A stretch of DNA of 64,000 bases from Pseudoalteromonas rubra (GCF_005887095.1 NZ_PNCI01000017.1:62001-126000), one strand, 5' to 3'; positions 20,136 to 29,126 are shown, counted from the stretch's first letter. Notes: generated by a model from the letters alone, not told the origin. Translations and numbers: made by a program.

Positions 20136-20699
20136 ATGCGTTTAGCATTTTCTGCAACTCTCTTCGGTGCAGCAATCACACTACTGGCCGGATGTAGTAG
20201 TGCCCCAAAATCTGTGATCCTCAATCCCAGTTATCAGGGCGGTAATATAAGCCAGCTATCCAATACAATGGCAATTAAGGTTGTCGACAACCGTACCACT
20301 AAATTTACCATTAAAGTGCTGGAACAAGAGCCCGCTGTTTACCTGCCAAACGCGGATTTGCCAGTCACTTTAACCAAGCTGCTTTCTCAGGCTCTGGAAG
20401 CCAACGGCGTAACGCTGGCACAACACAGTGACACTCAGCTGACACTGCGTATTCGTTCCTTTGTCGCCAAGGTCGATGAATCTCTCAGTCGTCACGAAAG
20501 CACGGCAAATGCTGATTTCGTTGTCGAAGTAGTCAAAGGGCAACGAACCTTTTCAAAACCCTTTAACGGCGAAGCGCAATTCAGCAAACCGCTGAAACAT
20601 GATCAGTCTCAAGTTGAGGGACAGCTAAACCGACTCGCCGAACAGGTGATCACGCGTATGTTGTCAGACAAAGAACTAATCAACTTTTTGCAACAATAA
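20136..20699 (+). CDS. YajG family lipoprotein
   Basis: This 187-residue protein has a lipoprotein signal (LAFSATLFGAAITLLAGC, lipobox LAGC) and the YajG-family body: a beta-rich stretch with IKVVDNRTTKFTIKVLEQ, then LTKLLSQALEANGVTLAQHSDTQLTLRIRSF. It should be an outer-membrane or periplasmic-facing lipoprotein of unknown function. AAGGAGC stands before the ATG, and it follows rlmG by 2 bases, so the two are probably cotranscribed with the cyclophilin downstream. Confidence 0.85.
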   Translation: MRLAFSATLFGAAITLLAGCSSAPKSVILNPSYQGGNISQLSNTMAIKVVDNRTTKFTIKVLEQEPAVYLPNADLPVTLTKLLSQALEANGVTLAQHSDTQLTLRIRSFVAKVDESLSRHESTANADFVVEVVKGQRTFSKPFNGEAQFSKPLKHDQSQVEGQLNRLAEQVITRMLSDKELINFLQQ

Positions 20700-20711
20700 A
20701 AAGGTCTAGCT

Positions 20712-21338
20712 ATGCTTCGTACCCTTATTCTATCCATATTAGCATTGGTGAGCTGTTTCTCATTTGCAAACAATAAAGAAGGACGTTTCGTCCAAAAAGA
20801 CAACCTTTTTCCTAAAGTTCAGATCAATACCTCTTTGGGTAAAGTGATCGTCGAACTGGACCGCTCCCGTGCCCCAATCACGGTTAATAACTTTCTGACC
20901 TATGTGATCAACGGAGATTACAAAGGCTCTGTTTTTCACCGCGTTGAACGGGATGACGCGAACGAGCGGGATTTTGTTATCCAGGGTGGTGGCTACGACA
21001 AAGACTATGATGGCATGTTTGAGCGTCCAGCTATTTTTAACGAAAGTGGCAATGGCCTGAAAAACAATATGTACACCATTGCAATGGCCTATCAGGACAA
21101 TAAACCACACTCAGGTACACGGCAGTTTTTCTTCAACATGGATGACAATGACCACCTTAACCCAGGACGCGGATGGGGCTTTGCGGTGTTTGGCAGCGTA
21201 TCAGATGGCTTTGACACGCTGGACAAAATTATGCAGGTCGAAACTGACTACAATAAAAAGCTGGGTTACACCTTTATCCCCAAAGTACCCGTGATCATCC
21301 ATAGCATTGAAATGCTGCCGGAAGAGACCTTCGAATAA
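20712..21338 (+). CDS. Periplasmic peptidyl-prolyl isomerase (cyclophilin type)
   Basis: A signal peptide (LILSILALVSCFSFA) is followed by a cyclophilin domain: VIVELDRSRAPITVNNFLTYV, GSVFHRV, FVIQGGGY, TIAMAYQ, SGTRQFFFN and GFAVFGSVSDGFDTLDKI. It catalyses cis-trans isomerisation of prolyl bonds, probably in the periplasm like PpiA. The active-site Arg of FHRV and the Gln/Phe residues of FVIQGG and QFFFN are present. It is in line with rlmG and the YajG lipoprotein. Confidence 0.92.
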   Translation: MLRTLILSILALVSCFSFANNKEGRFVQKDNLFPKVQINTSLGKVIVELDRSRAPITVNNFLTYVINGDYKGSVFHRVERDDANERDFVIQGGGYDKDYDGMFERPAIFNESGNGLKNNMYTIAMAYQDNKPHSGTRQFFFNMDDNDHLNPGRGWGFAVFGSVSDGFDTLDKIMQVETDYNKKLGYTFIPKVPVIIHSIEMLPEETFE

Positions 21339-21344
21339 CCAATT

Positions 21345-21382
21345 ACATAGTATCGCTCGGTGCATAACCGGCGATACTATGT
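21345..21382 (+). repeat. 12-bp perfect hairpin before the AmpG-like gene
   Basis: ACATAGTATCGC (21345-21356) and GCGATACTATGT (21371-21382) are exact reverse complements. Inner CGG/CCG can extend the stem past a one-base bulge. There is no T run after it. One potential start (ATG 21379) lies inside the stem, which argues for the next ATG at 21394. Confidence 0.75.
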
Positions 21383-21393
21383 TGGAAAACACT

Positions 21394-22776
21394 ATGATCA
21401 TTTCATCCAGCCTGCGTGACTATGCCAGTTACTATCGGGATAAGCGCCTGCTCACCGTATTTGCATTTGGGGTTAGCCAGGGTTTTCCCTGGGTGCTCAT
21501 TGGCTCCGTAATGTCTGCCTGGCTCAAAGATGAGGGCCTGAGCCGCAGTATGATAGGCTTGTTTGGTATCGTTTTCAGTGCCTACACCATCAACTTTTTA
21601 TGGTCCCCTTTGTTGGACCGGGTTCGCCTGCCCTTACTGACCCAGTGGCTGGGGCAAAGGCGCAGCTGGATAGCCGCCGGGCAACTGATTGTTGCGCTGT
21701 CAGCACTGGCGTTAAGTCAGGTCGACCTGAAAGCGGATCTTTATCAGGCTGCATTATTGTGTTTCATTATTGCTCTGAGTGCGGCTACCCATGATATTGC
21801 AATAGACGCCTATCGGATAGACATCCTGCCCCCGGAGGAAAGCGAAAAATCTACCGCCGCGGCCGCCATGGCAACATCCGGGTGGTGGAGTGGATACGCT
21901 CTGCTTGGTGCTATTCCGTTTTTTGCGGCGGATCTGCCCGGCATCAGTTGGGCCGACATCTACGCATTACTGGCCATGATCATGGTGGCATTGCTTCTCA
22001 TCACGCTGATGGCGCGAGAACCTCAGTCTCATCGAGAGCACACTCAACAACAGCTGCAAGCACAATATCAGTCAAGGCTGGCCGGGCTGGATCACAGCAG
22101 GCTGCAACGCATTCTCGCGTGGCTTGCCGTCACTCTGGTAGAGCCGTTTCGCAGTTTCTTCAACCGCAATGGCGTAAAAGCCGCTTTGGCACTGCTGGCA
22201 TTTATCTTTTTATTCAAGATCGGTGAAGCCTTTTTGGCCCGTATGTCTATCGTTTTCTACAAAGAAATTGGCTTTAGTAACAGCCAGATAGCTCAATATT
22301 CAAAGCTAGGAACCGGCCTTATCACAATTATTTTTGCGTTTCTGGGCAGTATCTTTAACCACAAATATGGCATCGTTAAAGGGCTGTTTATCAGTGGTGT
22401 CGCGATGGCTGCCTCCAACCTGATGTTCTCCTGGATAGCCATTGCAGGGCCAAAAGAGCATTTATATGCCCTCGCAATCGTGATCGATGGCTTTACGCAG
22501 GCCTGGTCACTGGTGGCCATGGTGGCATTCATTTCAATGCTCTGCGATCGTGCTTTCAGCGCAACCCATTACGCCCTGTTGGCATCACTGGGTAGCCTGG
22601 GAAGAACGGTGCTATCCAGTTACAGTGGTGTCGTTATTGATGATTGGTTAGGTGGCAATTGGGCAGTGTTTTTCGCGCTGACGGCTTTGATGGTTGTACC
22701 GTCTCTGATCTTCTTATATGCCATTCGTCATAAGCTCTACGAGATAGAGCGAAACTATCATAGTCAGGGTAAGTAA
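21394..22776 (+). CDS. ampG: AmpG-like muropeptide permease (MFS)
   Basis: AmpG proteins import anhydro-muropeptides for cell-wall recycling and indirectly affect beta-lactamase induction. The protein has about 12-14 membrane segments, and family motifs FAFGVSQGFPWVLIGSVMSAWLKDEG, LWSPLLDRV, ATHDIAIDAYRIDIL and TNAL-like late segments. I use ATG 21394 (460 residues), preceded by GGAAAA and a strong hairpin; ATG 21379 is the alternative. Transported substrate is inferred from the family only. Confidence 0.82.
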   Translation: MIISSSLRDYASYYRDKRLLTVFAFGVSQGFPWVLIGSVMSAWLKDEGLSRSMIGLFGIVFSAYTINFLWSPLLDRVRLPLLTQWLGQRRSWIAAGQLIVALSALALSQVDLKADLYQAALLCFIIALSAATHDIAIDAYRIDILPPEESEKSTAAAAMATSGWWSGYALLGAIPFFAADLPGISWADIYALLAMIMVALLLITLMAREPQSHREHTQQQLQAQYQSRLAGLDHSRLQRILAWLAVTLVEPFRSFFNRNGVKAALALLAFIFLFKIGEAFLARMSIVFYKEIGFSNSQIAQYSKLGTGLITIIFAFLGSIFNHKYGIVKGLFISGVAMAASNLMFSWIAIAGPKEHLYALAIVIDGFTQAWSLVAMVAFISMLCDRAFSATHYALLASLGSLGRTVLSSYSGVVIDDWLGGNWAVFFALTALMVVPSLIFLYAIRHKLYEIERNYHSQGK

Positions 22777-22822
22777 CGGCGGAATAAATGACTGGTGTGT
22801 CAGGTCCATTTTAAGAGGATAG

Positions 22823-22842
22823 AGGTGCAGCTCCTTGCACCT
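22823..22842 (+). terminator. Possible terminator hairpin
   Basis: AGGTGCA and TGCACCT form a 7-bp stem with a 6-base loop between the convergent ampG-like and XRE genes. No T run follows on either strand, so termination activity is uncertain. Confidence 0.3.
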
Positions 22843-22868
22843 GCACACGTACTGGCAATGCCAGTCGT

Positions 22869-23114
22869 TTACATCTGCTCTTCTTTGATAAGAGCCAGAC
22901 CTTCATATGGGTCGACTTCCAGCGCTTCACAGTAACGCAGAAACTCAATCACGTCTAAACGACGTTCCTGATTTTCAATTTTGCCAATGAAAGAATGCGG
23001 TGTACCTAACACCTGGGCCAGACTGCGCATTGTATGACCTTTCTCGTGACGTTTTGATTTAAGCCACTTAGTCAACTTACTGTTTTCTTCAGAAGAAACC
23101 GTTTTCCCCATCAT
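22869..23114 (-). CDS. XRE-family helix-turn-helix regulator
   Basis: This 81-residue protein is a single HTH_3 domain: LTKWLKSKRHEKGHTMRSLAQVLGTPHSFIGKIENQERRLDVIEFLRYCEALEVDP. The recognition helix is in PHSFIGKIENQERR. It is the type of small Cro/CI-like DNA-binding protein seen as a stand-alone regulator. AGGAGA precedes the ATG by 9 bases. Palindromic sequences in the AT-rich region upstream (23250-23327) could be its operators. Regulated genes are unknown. Confidence 0.85.
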   Translation of the reverse strand: MMGKTVSSEENSKLTKWLKSKRHEKGHTMRSLAQVLGTPHSFIGKIENQERRLDVIEFLRYCEALEVDPYEGLALIKEEQM

Positions 23115-23453
23115 AATAAAACATCTCCTACTCGATGATTAAATAATACCGCCATACGAAATTTGCCCGTCTCGACTGGCGGCTTGTTATATAGCAAGCC
23201 AGGTAAACAAATCATGAATTACCGATTTACGCTGGCTTGTTCCTATGTACCAAATTAGGTATAGACGATCTTTTCTCTAACACCTAATTAAATTTTCAAC
23301 TTTCTTACCTAAAATAGAGAGGTAAGATTACTGTGACACTTTAACAAAAATTTTATAACTTGTACCAGTATACGAAATAATTTATTTTTTCTTTAAAAAA
23401 TAGTGGTTTAGAGCTAGTCTGTAACAAAATAACAAATTTTAGGAGAATTTTTG
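23115..23453. promoter_or_regulatory. AT-rich divergent promoter region with palindromes
   Basis: This 339-base gap separates the XRE regulator from the divergent 58-residue gene. It contains an exact 8-bp inverted repeat TCTTACCT (23303-23310) and AGGTAAGA (23320-23327) with a 9-base spacer, and related CCTAATT/AATTAGG pieces near 23255 and 23283. I propose these as operators, by inference. No other gene is visible. Confidence 0.4.
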
Positions 23454-23630
23454 ATGATCCGACTCATATTTTTGCTACCCATTTTGCTGTGTGTGGGTTG
23501 GTTTTACTTTTTGCGCGTCAACGGCGTTCCGCTCAAACAAGGCAAACGCGGATTCATCTATATTCTCGCCTTTTCCACTTTGGTGTTGGGATTCTTTGTA
23601 CTTATGATGCATCTTACCAACCCGGGTTAG
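23454..23630 (+). CDS. Small two-helix membrane protein (58 aa)
   Basis: This short gene is easy to miss. ATG at 23454 follows AGGAGA at a good distance. The product, MIRLIFLLPILLCVGWFYFL, then a polar loop RVNGVPLKQGKRG, then a second helix FIYILAFSTLVLGFFVLMM and a short tail, is a two-helix inner-membrane protein with a basic cytoplasmic or periplasmic loop. I recognise no named family. The clean ribosome binding site, continuous frame and hydrophobic pattern support a real gene. It lies between an XRE regulator and erpA. Confidence 0.72.
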   Translation: MIRLIFLLPILLCVGWFYFLRVNGVPLKQGKRGFIYILAFSTLVLGFFVLMMHLTNPG

Positions 23631-23727
23631 AAAGACTGCTCTGACTTCCCACAGACGACCAACACAGTACCTTATACTGTACCAGAACTCAGGGACAAGT
23701 CATGGTAGCTGTTTGTCTAATAGAGCA

Positions 23728-23753
23728 ACAAAAAAGCCATGCGAGTGCATGGC
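23728..23753 (-). terminator. Rho-independent terminator after erpA
   Basis: GCCATGC and GCATGGC form the stem on the minus strand, followed by six Ts, just downstream of erpA. Confidence 0.82.
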
Positions 23754-23786
23754 CAGGGTGTTTAAAAACGCCAGATTAGAGTCGCT

Positions 23787-24125
23787 TTATACGCTGAAGC
23801 TCGCGCCGCAACCACAAGTCGTCGTTGCATTGGGATTACTGACAAAGAAACGCGCGCCTTCCAGGCCCTCGGTGTAATCAACTTCACCATCAACCAAGTA
23901 TTGAATACTCATAGGGTCCACAACCATAGACACCCCATTTTTCTCGATTTCTAAATCACCTGGATTGGTTTTTTCATCAAAAGTAAAACCATACTGGAAC
24001 CCAGAACATCCACCACCAGTCACATACACTCGCAGCTTGAGGTTAGGGTTTTCTTCCTCTGAGATAAGTTCTTTCACGCGATTTGCCGCCGCGTCGGAAA
24101 ATTTAATCGGTATCTGATCAGACAT
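23787..24125 (-). CDS. erpA: Iron-sulfur cluster insertion protein ErpA
   Basis: ErpA is an A-type carrier that delivers iron-sulfur clusters to apoproteins such as IspG and IspH. It has 112 residues from the ATG at 24125 ([20 protein letters not shown]), the usual length. The three cluster cysteines are present: [11 protein letters not shown] and the C-terminal [12 protein letters not shown]. An upstream in-frame start would add 7 residues. It is monocistronic with its own terminator. Confidence 0.95.
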   Translation of the reverse strand: MSDQIPIKFSDAAANRVKELISEEENPNLKLRVYVTGGGCSGFQYGFTFDEKTNPGDLEIEKNGVSMVVDPMSIQYLVDGEVDYTEGLEGARFFVSNPNATTTCGCGASFSV

Positions 24126-24374
24126 GTGTATTCGACCCCTGTACATTTAATAGCGGAATTATCTAATACCTGACTATTTTAATCAAGTATAGAGTCACCT
24201 TCGCTATGAGCCGGTTTAAGCGCTAAACTCCTACTCAAGTACGCCATTGCCTGATTTACTTAATTACAAGGACTTAGAATATTTGGTACACTTATCAGAT
24301 GCACTAAAGGTACTCAATGCAGCACTAAGGCACTAGGCTGCTCACAACCAAGACTCTCTACAGGCCAATATTGT

Positions 24375-26057
24375 ATGTCGCTCGATAATTTACGCCGTCG
24401 CTTAGCGAAACCAAAAACCTCCATCCAGCTGTGCTTGCTGGGAATTGGTGCTGGCTTGATTGCTGCCGTCTTGATCATCTTATTTCGTCTGACCATCTTA
24501 CTAGTGCAAAGCGTATTTTTAGATAGTCCTGATGATTTCACTACATTGCCGGAACACCAGCGCGTTTTATTGCCTGTTGGTGCTGCCCTGCTGATCGCCT
24601 TGTTTGCCAGTCTGACGGGGTTTAAGCACTATCGCCTGGGTATCCCATTTGTGATTTATCGCATCAAACAGCACTACGGACAAATGCCAATCTGGAATTC
24701 GGTCAACCAATTTTTTGGTGGTGCTGTCGCACTCATCAGTGGCTTTTCCGTTGGCCGTGAGGGCCCGTCCGTGCACATGGGTGCCACCGGTGCCAGCATT
24801 CTGGCCGAGCGTCTGCACCTCCCCATGAACGCAGCCCGTACACTCGCCGGATGTGGTGTTGCAGCCGGCATCGCTGCGTCATTTAATACACCTCTGGCTG
24901 CGGTGATTTTTGTTATGGAAGTGGTATTAAGGGAATATAAGATCCATATCTTTGTGCCTATTATGCTTGCCGCGGTCACCGGGGCACTAGCCACACAGTA
25001 TGTGTTTGGCCATGATCTGGAACTGTCATTGATCAGCGTCTCAACACTCTCGTTCTGGCACTATCCATTTCTCATTTTGTGTGGTTTTGTGCTTGGGGCC
25101 ATCGCTTTTGCATTTAACCAAAACCTGATGCTCATCATAAAAACGTTTAAGCCTATCAGCATGTTTCCCCGTCTGATGCTTGCGGGACTGCTGGCTGGCC
25201 TGATCGGCTACTTGGTACCAGAAGCCATGGGCTCAGGCATGAGCGCTATTAAGATTGCAGTCGAAACCCCCGGCGAACTTCAATTACTCACCACAATTTT
25301 GATTGCTAAGCTACTCGCCACTATCTTTGCCATTGGATTGGGGATCCCAGGTGGGATCATTGGTCCTGTGATTGGTTTAGGCGTATTAATTGGCACTCTG
25401 ATGGCGTATTTCGCTCAGTATATTTCACCGGATGTCAGTGTTGCGGGCACATATGGCGTACTGGGTATGGCTGGCCTGCTGGCGGCCACTTTGCATGCGC
25501 CTTTGGCTGCCTTAACGGCGGTCATGGAGCTGACTTCCAGTCCTCAGATTGTGGTGCCAGCCATGATAGTGATTTCCTGTGCCTATGTCACCGCACTGCA
25601 GGTATTTGGTAACCGCTCAATATTCTTGCAACAGCTTGATTTCCAGGGATTGCCCTATCAGGTTTCTCCCGCCAAAGAGGCCCTGCAAAAGGTAGGGATC
25701 ATGGAAGAGATGGATGAAGGCTTCAAGCTCCTCTATTCAGATGATAAGGATCAGATAAGAGAAACTCTGTCAGCCATCGACAGTCAGACGCCTCTGATAG
25801 TGCACGACGCGGAGCATGGTTATCGACTCGCGGAATATGACCTCAGTTTAATTTCAGAGCAGAGCATGACTATCACCTATATTGAGCTTCAAGGTCTGAG
25901 TACACAAGCCACACTCGCCGACGCATTCGACATTCTTAAAGACAAGCGCTCCGGCGCAGTATACGTGTATAATCAAAAGAATAACGAACAAATTATGGGC
26001 TTGCTCAGGTGGGATCAGATCCGCCATATTCTCACTACGAGAAACAGCTTGCTGTAA
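24375..26057 (+). CDS. CLC family chloride channel or transporter with C-terminal regulatory region
   Basis: This 560-residue protein has about ten CLC membrane helices (1-420) and a cytoplasmic tail (about 440-560) that looks like a degenerate CBS pair. The gating glutamate motif GREGP is at 127-131 (Glu129) and the GIPGGIIGP loop is present. Two diagnostic positions differ from E. coli ClcA: GSGIP is RLGIP here (86-91), and the proton-glutamate position after Glu182 is Val183. This suggests it may be a passive channel or carry a different anion. hemJ follows 28 bases on. Confidence 0.88.
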   Translation: MSLDNLRRRLAKPKTSIQLCLLGIGAGLIAAVLIILFRLTILLVQSVFLDSPDDFTTLPEHQRVLLPVGAALLIALFASLTGFKHYRLGIPFVIYRIKQHYGQMPIWNSVNQFFGGAVALISGFSVGREGPSVHMGATGASILAERLHLPMNAARTLAGCGVAAGIAASFNTPLAAVIFVMEVVLREYKIHIFVPIMLAAVTGALATQYVFGHDLELSLISVSTLSFWHYPFLILCGFVLGAIAFAFNQNLMLIIKTFKPISMFPRLMLAGLLAGLIGYLVPEAMGSGMSAIKIAVETPGELQLLTTILIAKLLATIFAIGLGIPGGIIGPVIGLGVLIGTLMAYFAQYISPDVSVAGTYGVLGMAGLLAATLHAPLAALTAVMELTSSPQIVVPAMIVISCAYVTALQVFGNRSIFLQQLDFQGLPYQVSPAKEALQKVGIMEEMDEGFKLLYSDDKDQIRETLSAIDSQTPLIVHDAEHGYRLAEYDLSLISEQSMTITYIELQGLSTQATLADAFDILKDKRSGAVYVYNQKNNEQIMGLLRWDQIRHILTTRNSLL

Positions 26058-26085
26058 TTGCATATAAAGACAACCAAGGGGTTTT

Positions 26086-26520
26086 ATGACGACAATACTT
26101 GTGTACAAAGCGCTGCATATCTTTTTTATGGTTGCCTGGTTTGCCGGGATTTTCTACCTGCCCAGGCTATTTGTTTACCATGCTATGACTGACGAAAAGC
26201 CCTGCTCGGCAATGCTTAAAATCATGGAACGTCGCCTGCTCTATTTTGTCACCCCGTTTGCCATTCTCACCGCAGTCTTTGGCATTTTGCTGATCGCCAG
26301 TTACGGGCGCGAATGGTTTCGCGCTAACCTTTGGCTGCATTATAAATTGGTACCGGTGATCATGCTGTATCTCTATCATGCCTATTGCTTCAAACTCCTG
26401 GCAGACTTTAAGCACGATCGAAATCAGCGTAGCGATCGCTTCTATCGTATTTTTAACGAATTCCCGGTTATTTTGCTGCTGATCATTGTGATGCTCGCTA
26501 TCTTGAAACCAGTTTTCTGA
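26086..26520 (+). CDS. hemJ: Protoporphyrinogen IX oxidase HemJ
   Basis: HemJ oxidises protoporphyrinogen IX to protoporphyrin IX in bacteria that lack HemG or HemY. The 144-residue protein has four membrane helices, with the family segments YKALHIFFMVAWFAGIFYLPRLFVYH (conserved His), MERRLLYFVTPFAI, WLHYKLVPVIMLYLYH and FNEFPVILLLIIVMLAIL. AAGGGG precedes the ATG. It is 28 bases after the CLC gene and upstream of pyrB and hemL, the latter also a haem pathway gene. Confidence 0.9.
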   Translation: MTTILVYKALHIFFMVAWFAGIFYLPRLFVYHAMTDEKPCSAMLKIMERRLLYFVTPFAILTAVFGILLIASYGREWFRANLWLHYKLVPVIMLYLYHAYCFKLLADFKHDRNQRSDRFYRIFNEFPVILLLIIVMLAILKPVF

Positions 26521-26529
26521 TATCACAGT

Positions 26530-26555
26530 ATGGCGGCGAGTCAGCCGTCATTTTC
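26530..26555 (+). terminator. Probable terminator after hemJ
   Basis: ATGGCGGC pairs with GCCGTCAT (one G-T wobble) around a 6-base loop and is followed by TTTT. It sits 10 bases after the hemJ stop. Confidence 0.45.
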
Positions 26556-26693
26556 CACGCCCAAAAAACCACAATTGTGCTATTATGTCGCTCCAGTTAC
26601 CCAACGCAGCGTGTGCTTTATGCCCCTGCTTTGCGAGCTCGGTTAGGAGTGCTCCCCGCCTCCTGTTGTCAATCTGTGATTAGGAATCGCCGC

Positions 26694-27710
26694 ATGTTAA
26701 GTTTCCAAGGTGAAAACATCCTCTCCGTCAACGAACTCGACAGAGATGCCATTGAGCTGATTTTCAGTGTTGCTAAGAAAATGGAACCCTACGCTAAGAA
26801 GCACAAACGCACCAACGTATTAGAAGGTGCGGTATTAGCAAACCTGTTTTTTGAACCCAGTACCCGAACGCGTGTCAGTTTCGGAACCGCCTTTAATTTG
26901 CTAGGTGGTACGGTCCGCGAGACCACAGGTATGCAAAGTTCCGCTTTAGCCAAAGGCGAATCCCTGTATGACACAGCCCGAGTCATTTCGGCCTATGCGG
27001 ATGCAGTGGCGATGCGCCATCCGGATGCAGGCTCCGTGGCTGAGTTTGCCACAGGTTCTGATGTACCAGTGATCAATGGTGGTGATGGTCCGAACGAGCA
27101 CCCCACTCAGGCCTTACTGGACCTGCTGACGATTGAACGTGAACTGGGACGCTTTGAGCGCGGTATTGACGGCATGCACATCGCTTTGGTTGGCGACCTT
27201 AAATATGGCCGAACAGTCCACTCCCTTTCTAAATTACTGTGTCACTACAAAAACGTGCGCTTTTCCATGGTTGCCCCGGACGGGTTGCAGATGCCAGACT
27301 ACATTCTTGATGCGGTCAGTAATGCGGGTCATCAAATTGAGCTGGTATCTCAGATGGAAGGTAATCTGGCTGCTGATATCGTCTATCAGACACGTATTCA
27401 GGAAGAGCGTTTCCCGTCACAGGAAGAAGCCAATAAATACCGTGGTGGCTTTCGCATCAGTCAGGCCATTTATGACGCACATTGTAAGCCGGAGTCGGTA
27501 CTGATGCACCCGCTGCCGCGCGACAGCCGCGGGGATGCCAACGAGCTGGATAATGATTTAAACAATAACGATAACCTGGCTATCTTCCGTCAGGTTCAAA
27601 ACGGCGTGTTGATCCGCATGGCGCTGTTTGCACTGACACTGGGCGTTGCCGACAAGGTTGAGCAATATGAAGTGGATGTGCCCTGGTTCAGCCGCAAGCG
27701 CGACAGCTAA
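26694..27710 (+). CDS. pyrB: Aspartate carbamoyltransferase, catalytic chain
   Basis: PyrB condenses carbamoyl phosphate and aspartate, the committed step of pyrimidine synthesis. From the ATG at 26694 it has 338 residues, with the carbamoyl phosphate site FFEPSTRTRVSF, the YADAVAMRHPDAGSV and NGGDGPNEHPTQALLDL motifs, and HPLPRDSRGDANEL. No pyrI regulatory gene follows, as is usual for the longer PyrB of Alteromonadales and Vibrio-like types. A 39-codon upstream extension in frame is rejected because it does not match the family. Confidence 0.95.
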   Translation: MLSFQGENILSVNELDRDAIELIFSVAKKMEPYAKKHKRTNVLEGAVLANLFFEPSTRTRVSFGTAFNLLGGTVRETTGMQSSALAKGESLYDTARVISAYADAVAMRHPDAGSVAEFATGSDVPVINGGDGPNEHPTQALLDLLTIERELGRFERGIDGMHIALVGDLKYGRTVHSLSKLLCHYKNVRFSMVAPDGLQMPDYILDAVSNAGHQIELVSQMEGNLAADIVYQTRIQEERFPSQEEANKYRGGFRISQAIYDAHCKPESVLMHPLPRDSRGDANELDNDLNNNDNLAIFRQVQNGVLIRMALFALTLGVADKVEQYEVDVPWFSRKRDS

Positions 27711-27736
27711 GTTGTTACACTCGTTTTCATGATTTG

Positions 27737-27764
27737 AGGTATTTGGTAAAAGCACCAGATACCT
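27737..27764 (+). terminator. Hairpin between pyrB and hemL
   Basis: AGGTATTTGGT (27737-27747) and ACCAGATACCT (27754-27764) form an 11-bp stem with one G-T wobble and a 6-base loop. The tail has few Ts, so it may be a weak terminator or a leader structure of hemL. Confidence 0.4.
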
Positions 27765-27788
27765 TATGCACATAACAAAGGACACATT

Positions 27789-29075
27789 ATGACAATCAGT
27801 CAAGATCTCTTCTCTCGTGCCCAGGAATCTATCCCGGGTGGTGTTAACTCACCCGTTCGTGCGTTTAACGGCGTAGGTGGCACGCCGCTATTTATCAATA
27901 AGGCTGAAGGTCCGCACACCTTTGATGCCGATGGCAAACGTTATATCGATTATGTTGGCTCCTGGGGACCTATGATCCTGGGCCACAACCACCCTCAAAT
28001 TAAGCAAGCGGTGCTGGATGCCGTTGAAAATGGCCTAAGCTATGGCGCACCGACTGAGAGCGAAATTCTAATGGCTGAAAAAGTCAAAGCGCTTGTTCCG
28101 TCAATTGACAAGGTACGTATGGTCAGCTCAGGCACCGAAGCGACTATGAGCGCTATCCGTCTGGCTCGTGGTTATACCGGCAGAGATAAAATTTTAAAGT
28201 TCGAAGGTTGCTATCATGGCCATGCGGATTCTCTGTTGGTTAAGGCAGGCTCAGGCGCGCTGACAATGGGCGTACCTAACTCTCCGGGGATCCCAGCTGA
28301 TTTTGCCAAACATACACTCACGGTATCGTTCAACAATATCGATGAAGTGAAAGCCATCTTTGCACAATACCCGGATCAAATCGCCTGTATCATTGTTGAA
28401 CCTGTGGCGGGCAATATGAATTGTATTCCTCCGGTCGAAGGGTTTCTGGAAGGTCTGCGCGAGATCTGTGATAGCCATCAATCTGTCCTGATCTTCGATG
28501 AGGTCATGACGGGCTTTAGGGTTGCACTGGGCGGTGCTCAGGCCTATTACAATATCGAGCCAGATCTGACTTGTCTGGGTAAAGTGATCGGCGGTGGTAT
28601 GCCAGTAGGTGCCTTTGGTGGTAAGCGTGAAATCATGGATTACATTGCCCCTGTGGGCCCAGTCTATCAGGCAGGCACGCTATCCGGTAACCCGATTGCC
28701 ATGGCCGCAGGCCTGAAAGCCCTTGAGCTGCTGTCTGAGCCCGGGCTACACGATACCCTTGAGACCAAAAGCAAGCAACTTTGTGACGGTTTCCAGCGTG
28801 CTGCAGATGCAGCGGGTATTGCACTAACCACCAACTATGCCGGCGGTATGTTTGGCTTCTTCTTTACAGAGGCTGCACGTGTTGATACCTACCAGCAGGC
28901 GACTGAATGCGACCTAGAGCGTTTCAAGCGCTTTTTCCACCTGATGTTGGAAGAAGGTGTCTATCTGGCACCCTCCGCGTTCGAAGCCGGTTTTGTCAGC
29001 ACCATGCACAGCGACGAAGATATTGCTGAAACTATCAGGGCAGCAGAACGCGCTTTCGCTAAGCTTGCCGCCTAA
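27789..29075 (+). CDS. hemL: Glutamate-1-semialdehyde 2,1-aminomutase
   Basis: HemL converts glutamate-1-semialdehyde to 5-aminolevulinate, the first committed tetrapyrrole precursor in the C5 pathway. The 428-residue PLP enzyme has [11 protein letters not shown] at the start, [16 protein letters not shown], the PLP-binding Lys in [18 protein letters not shown], and [15 protein letters not shown]. Length matches the family. It feeds the pathway that also uses HemJ encoded upstream, and supplies tetrapyrrole for haem. Confidence 0.97.
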   Translation: MTISQDLFSRAQESIPGGVNSPVRAFNGVGGTPLFINKAEGPHTFDADGKRYIDYVGSWGPMILGHNHPQIKQAVLDAVENGLSYGAPTESEILMAEKVKALVPSIDKVRMVSSGTEATMSAIRLARGYTGRDKILKFEGCYHGHADSLLVKAGSGALTMGVPNSPGIPADFAKHTLTVSFNNIDEVKAIFAQYPDQIACIIVEPVAGNMNCIPPVEGFLEGLREICDSHQSVLIFDEVMTGFRVALGGAQAYYNIEPDLTCLGKVIGGGMPVGAFGGKREIMDYIAPVGPVYQAGTLSGNPIAMAAGLKALELLSEPGLHDTLETKSKQLCDGFQRAADAAGIALTTNYAGGMFGFFFTEAARVDTYQQATECDLERFKRFFHLMLEEGVYLAPSAFEAGFVSTMHSDEDIAETIRAAERAFAKLAA

Positions 29076-29097
29076 TCAATCCGCATTGCACAGCTAT

Positions 29098-29126
29098 CTA
29101 AAAAGCCCCTTTTGGGGCTTTTTTTA
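29098..29126 (+). terminator. Rho-independent terminator after hemL
   Basis: AAAAAGCCCC and GGGGCTTTTTTT form a strong stem and T tail immediately after hemL. Confidence 0.9.

Noticed and set aside
24314..24541. Minus-strand 75-codon frame over the start of the CLC gene
   Set aside because: Opposite-strand shadow of a confident membrane protein gene.
26577..26693. 39-codon N-terminal extension of PyrB
   Set aside because: The family begins at MLSFQGENIL; the extension has no matching sequence and covers the likely promoter region.
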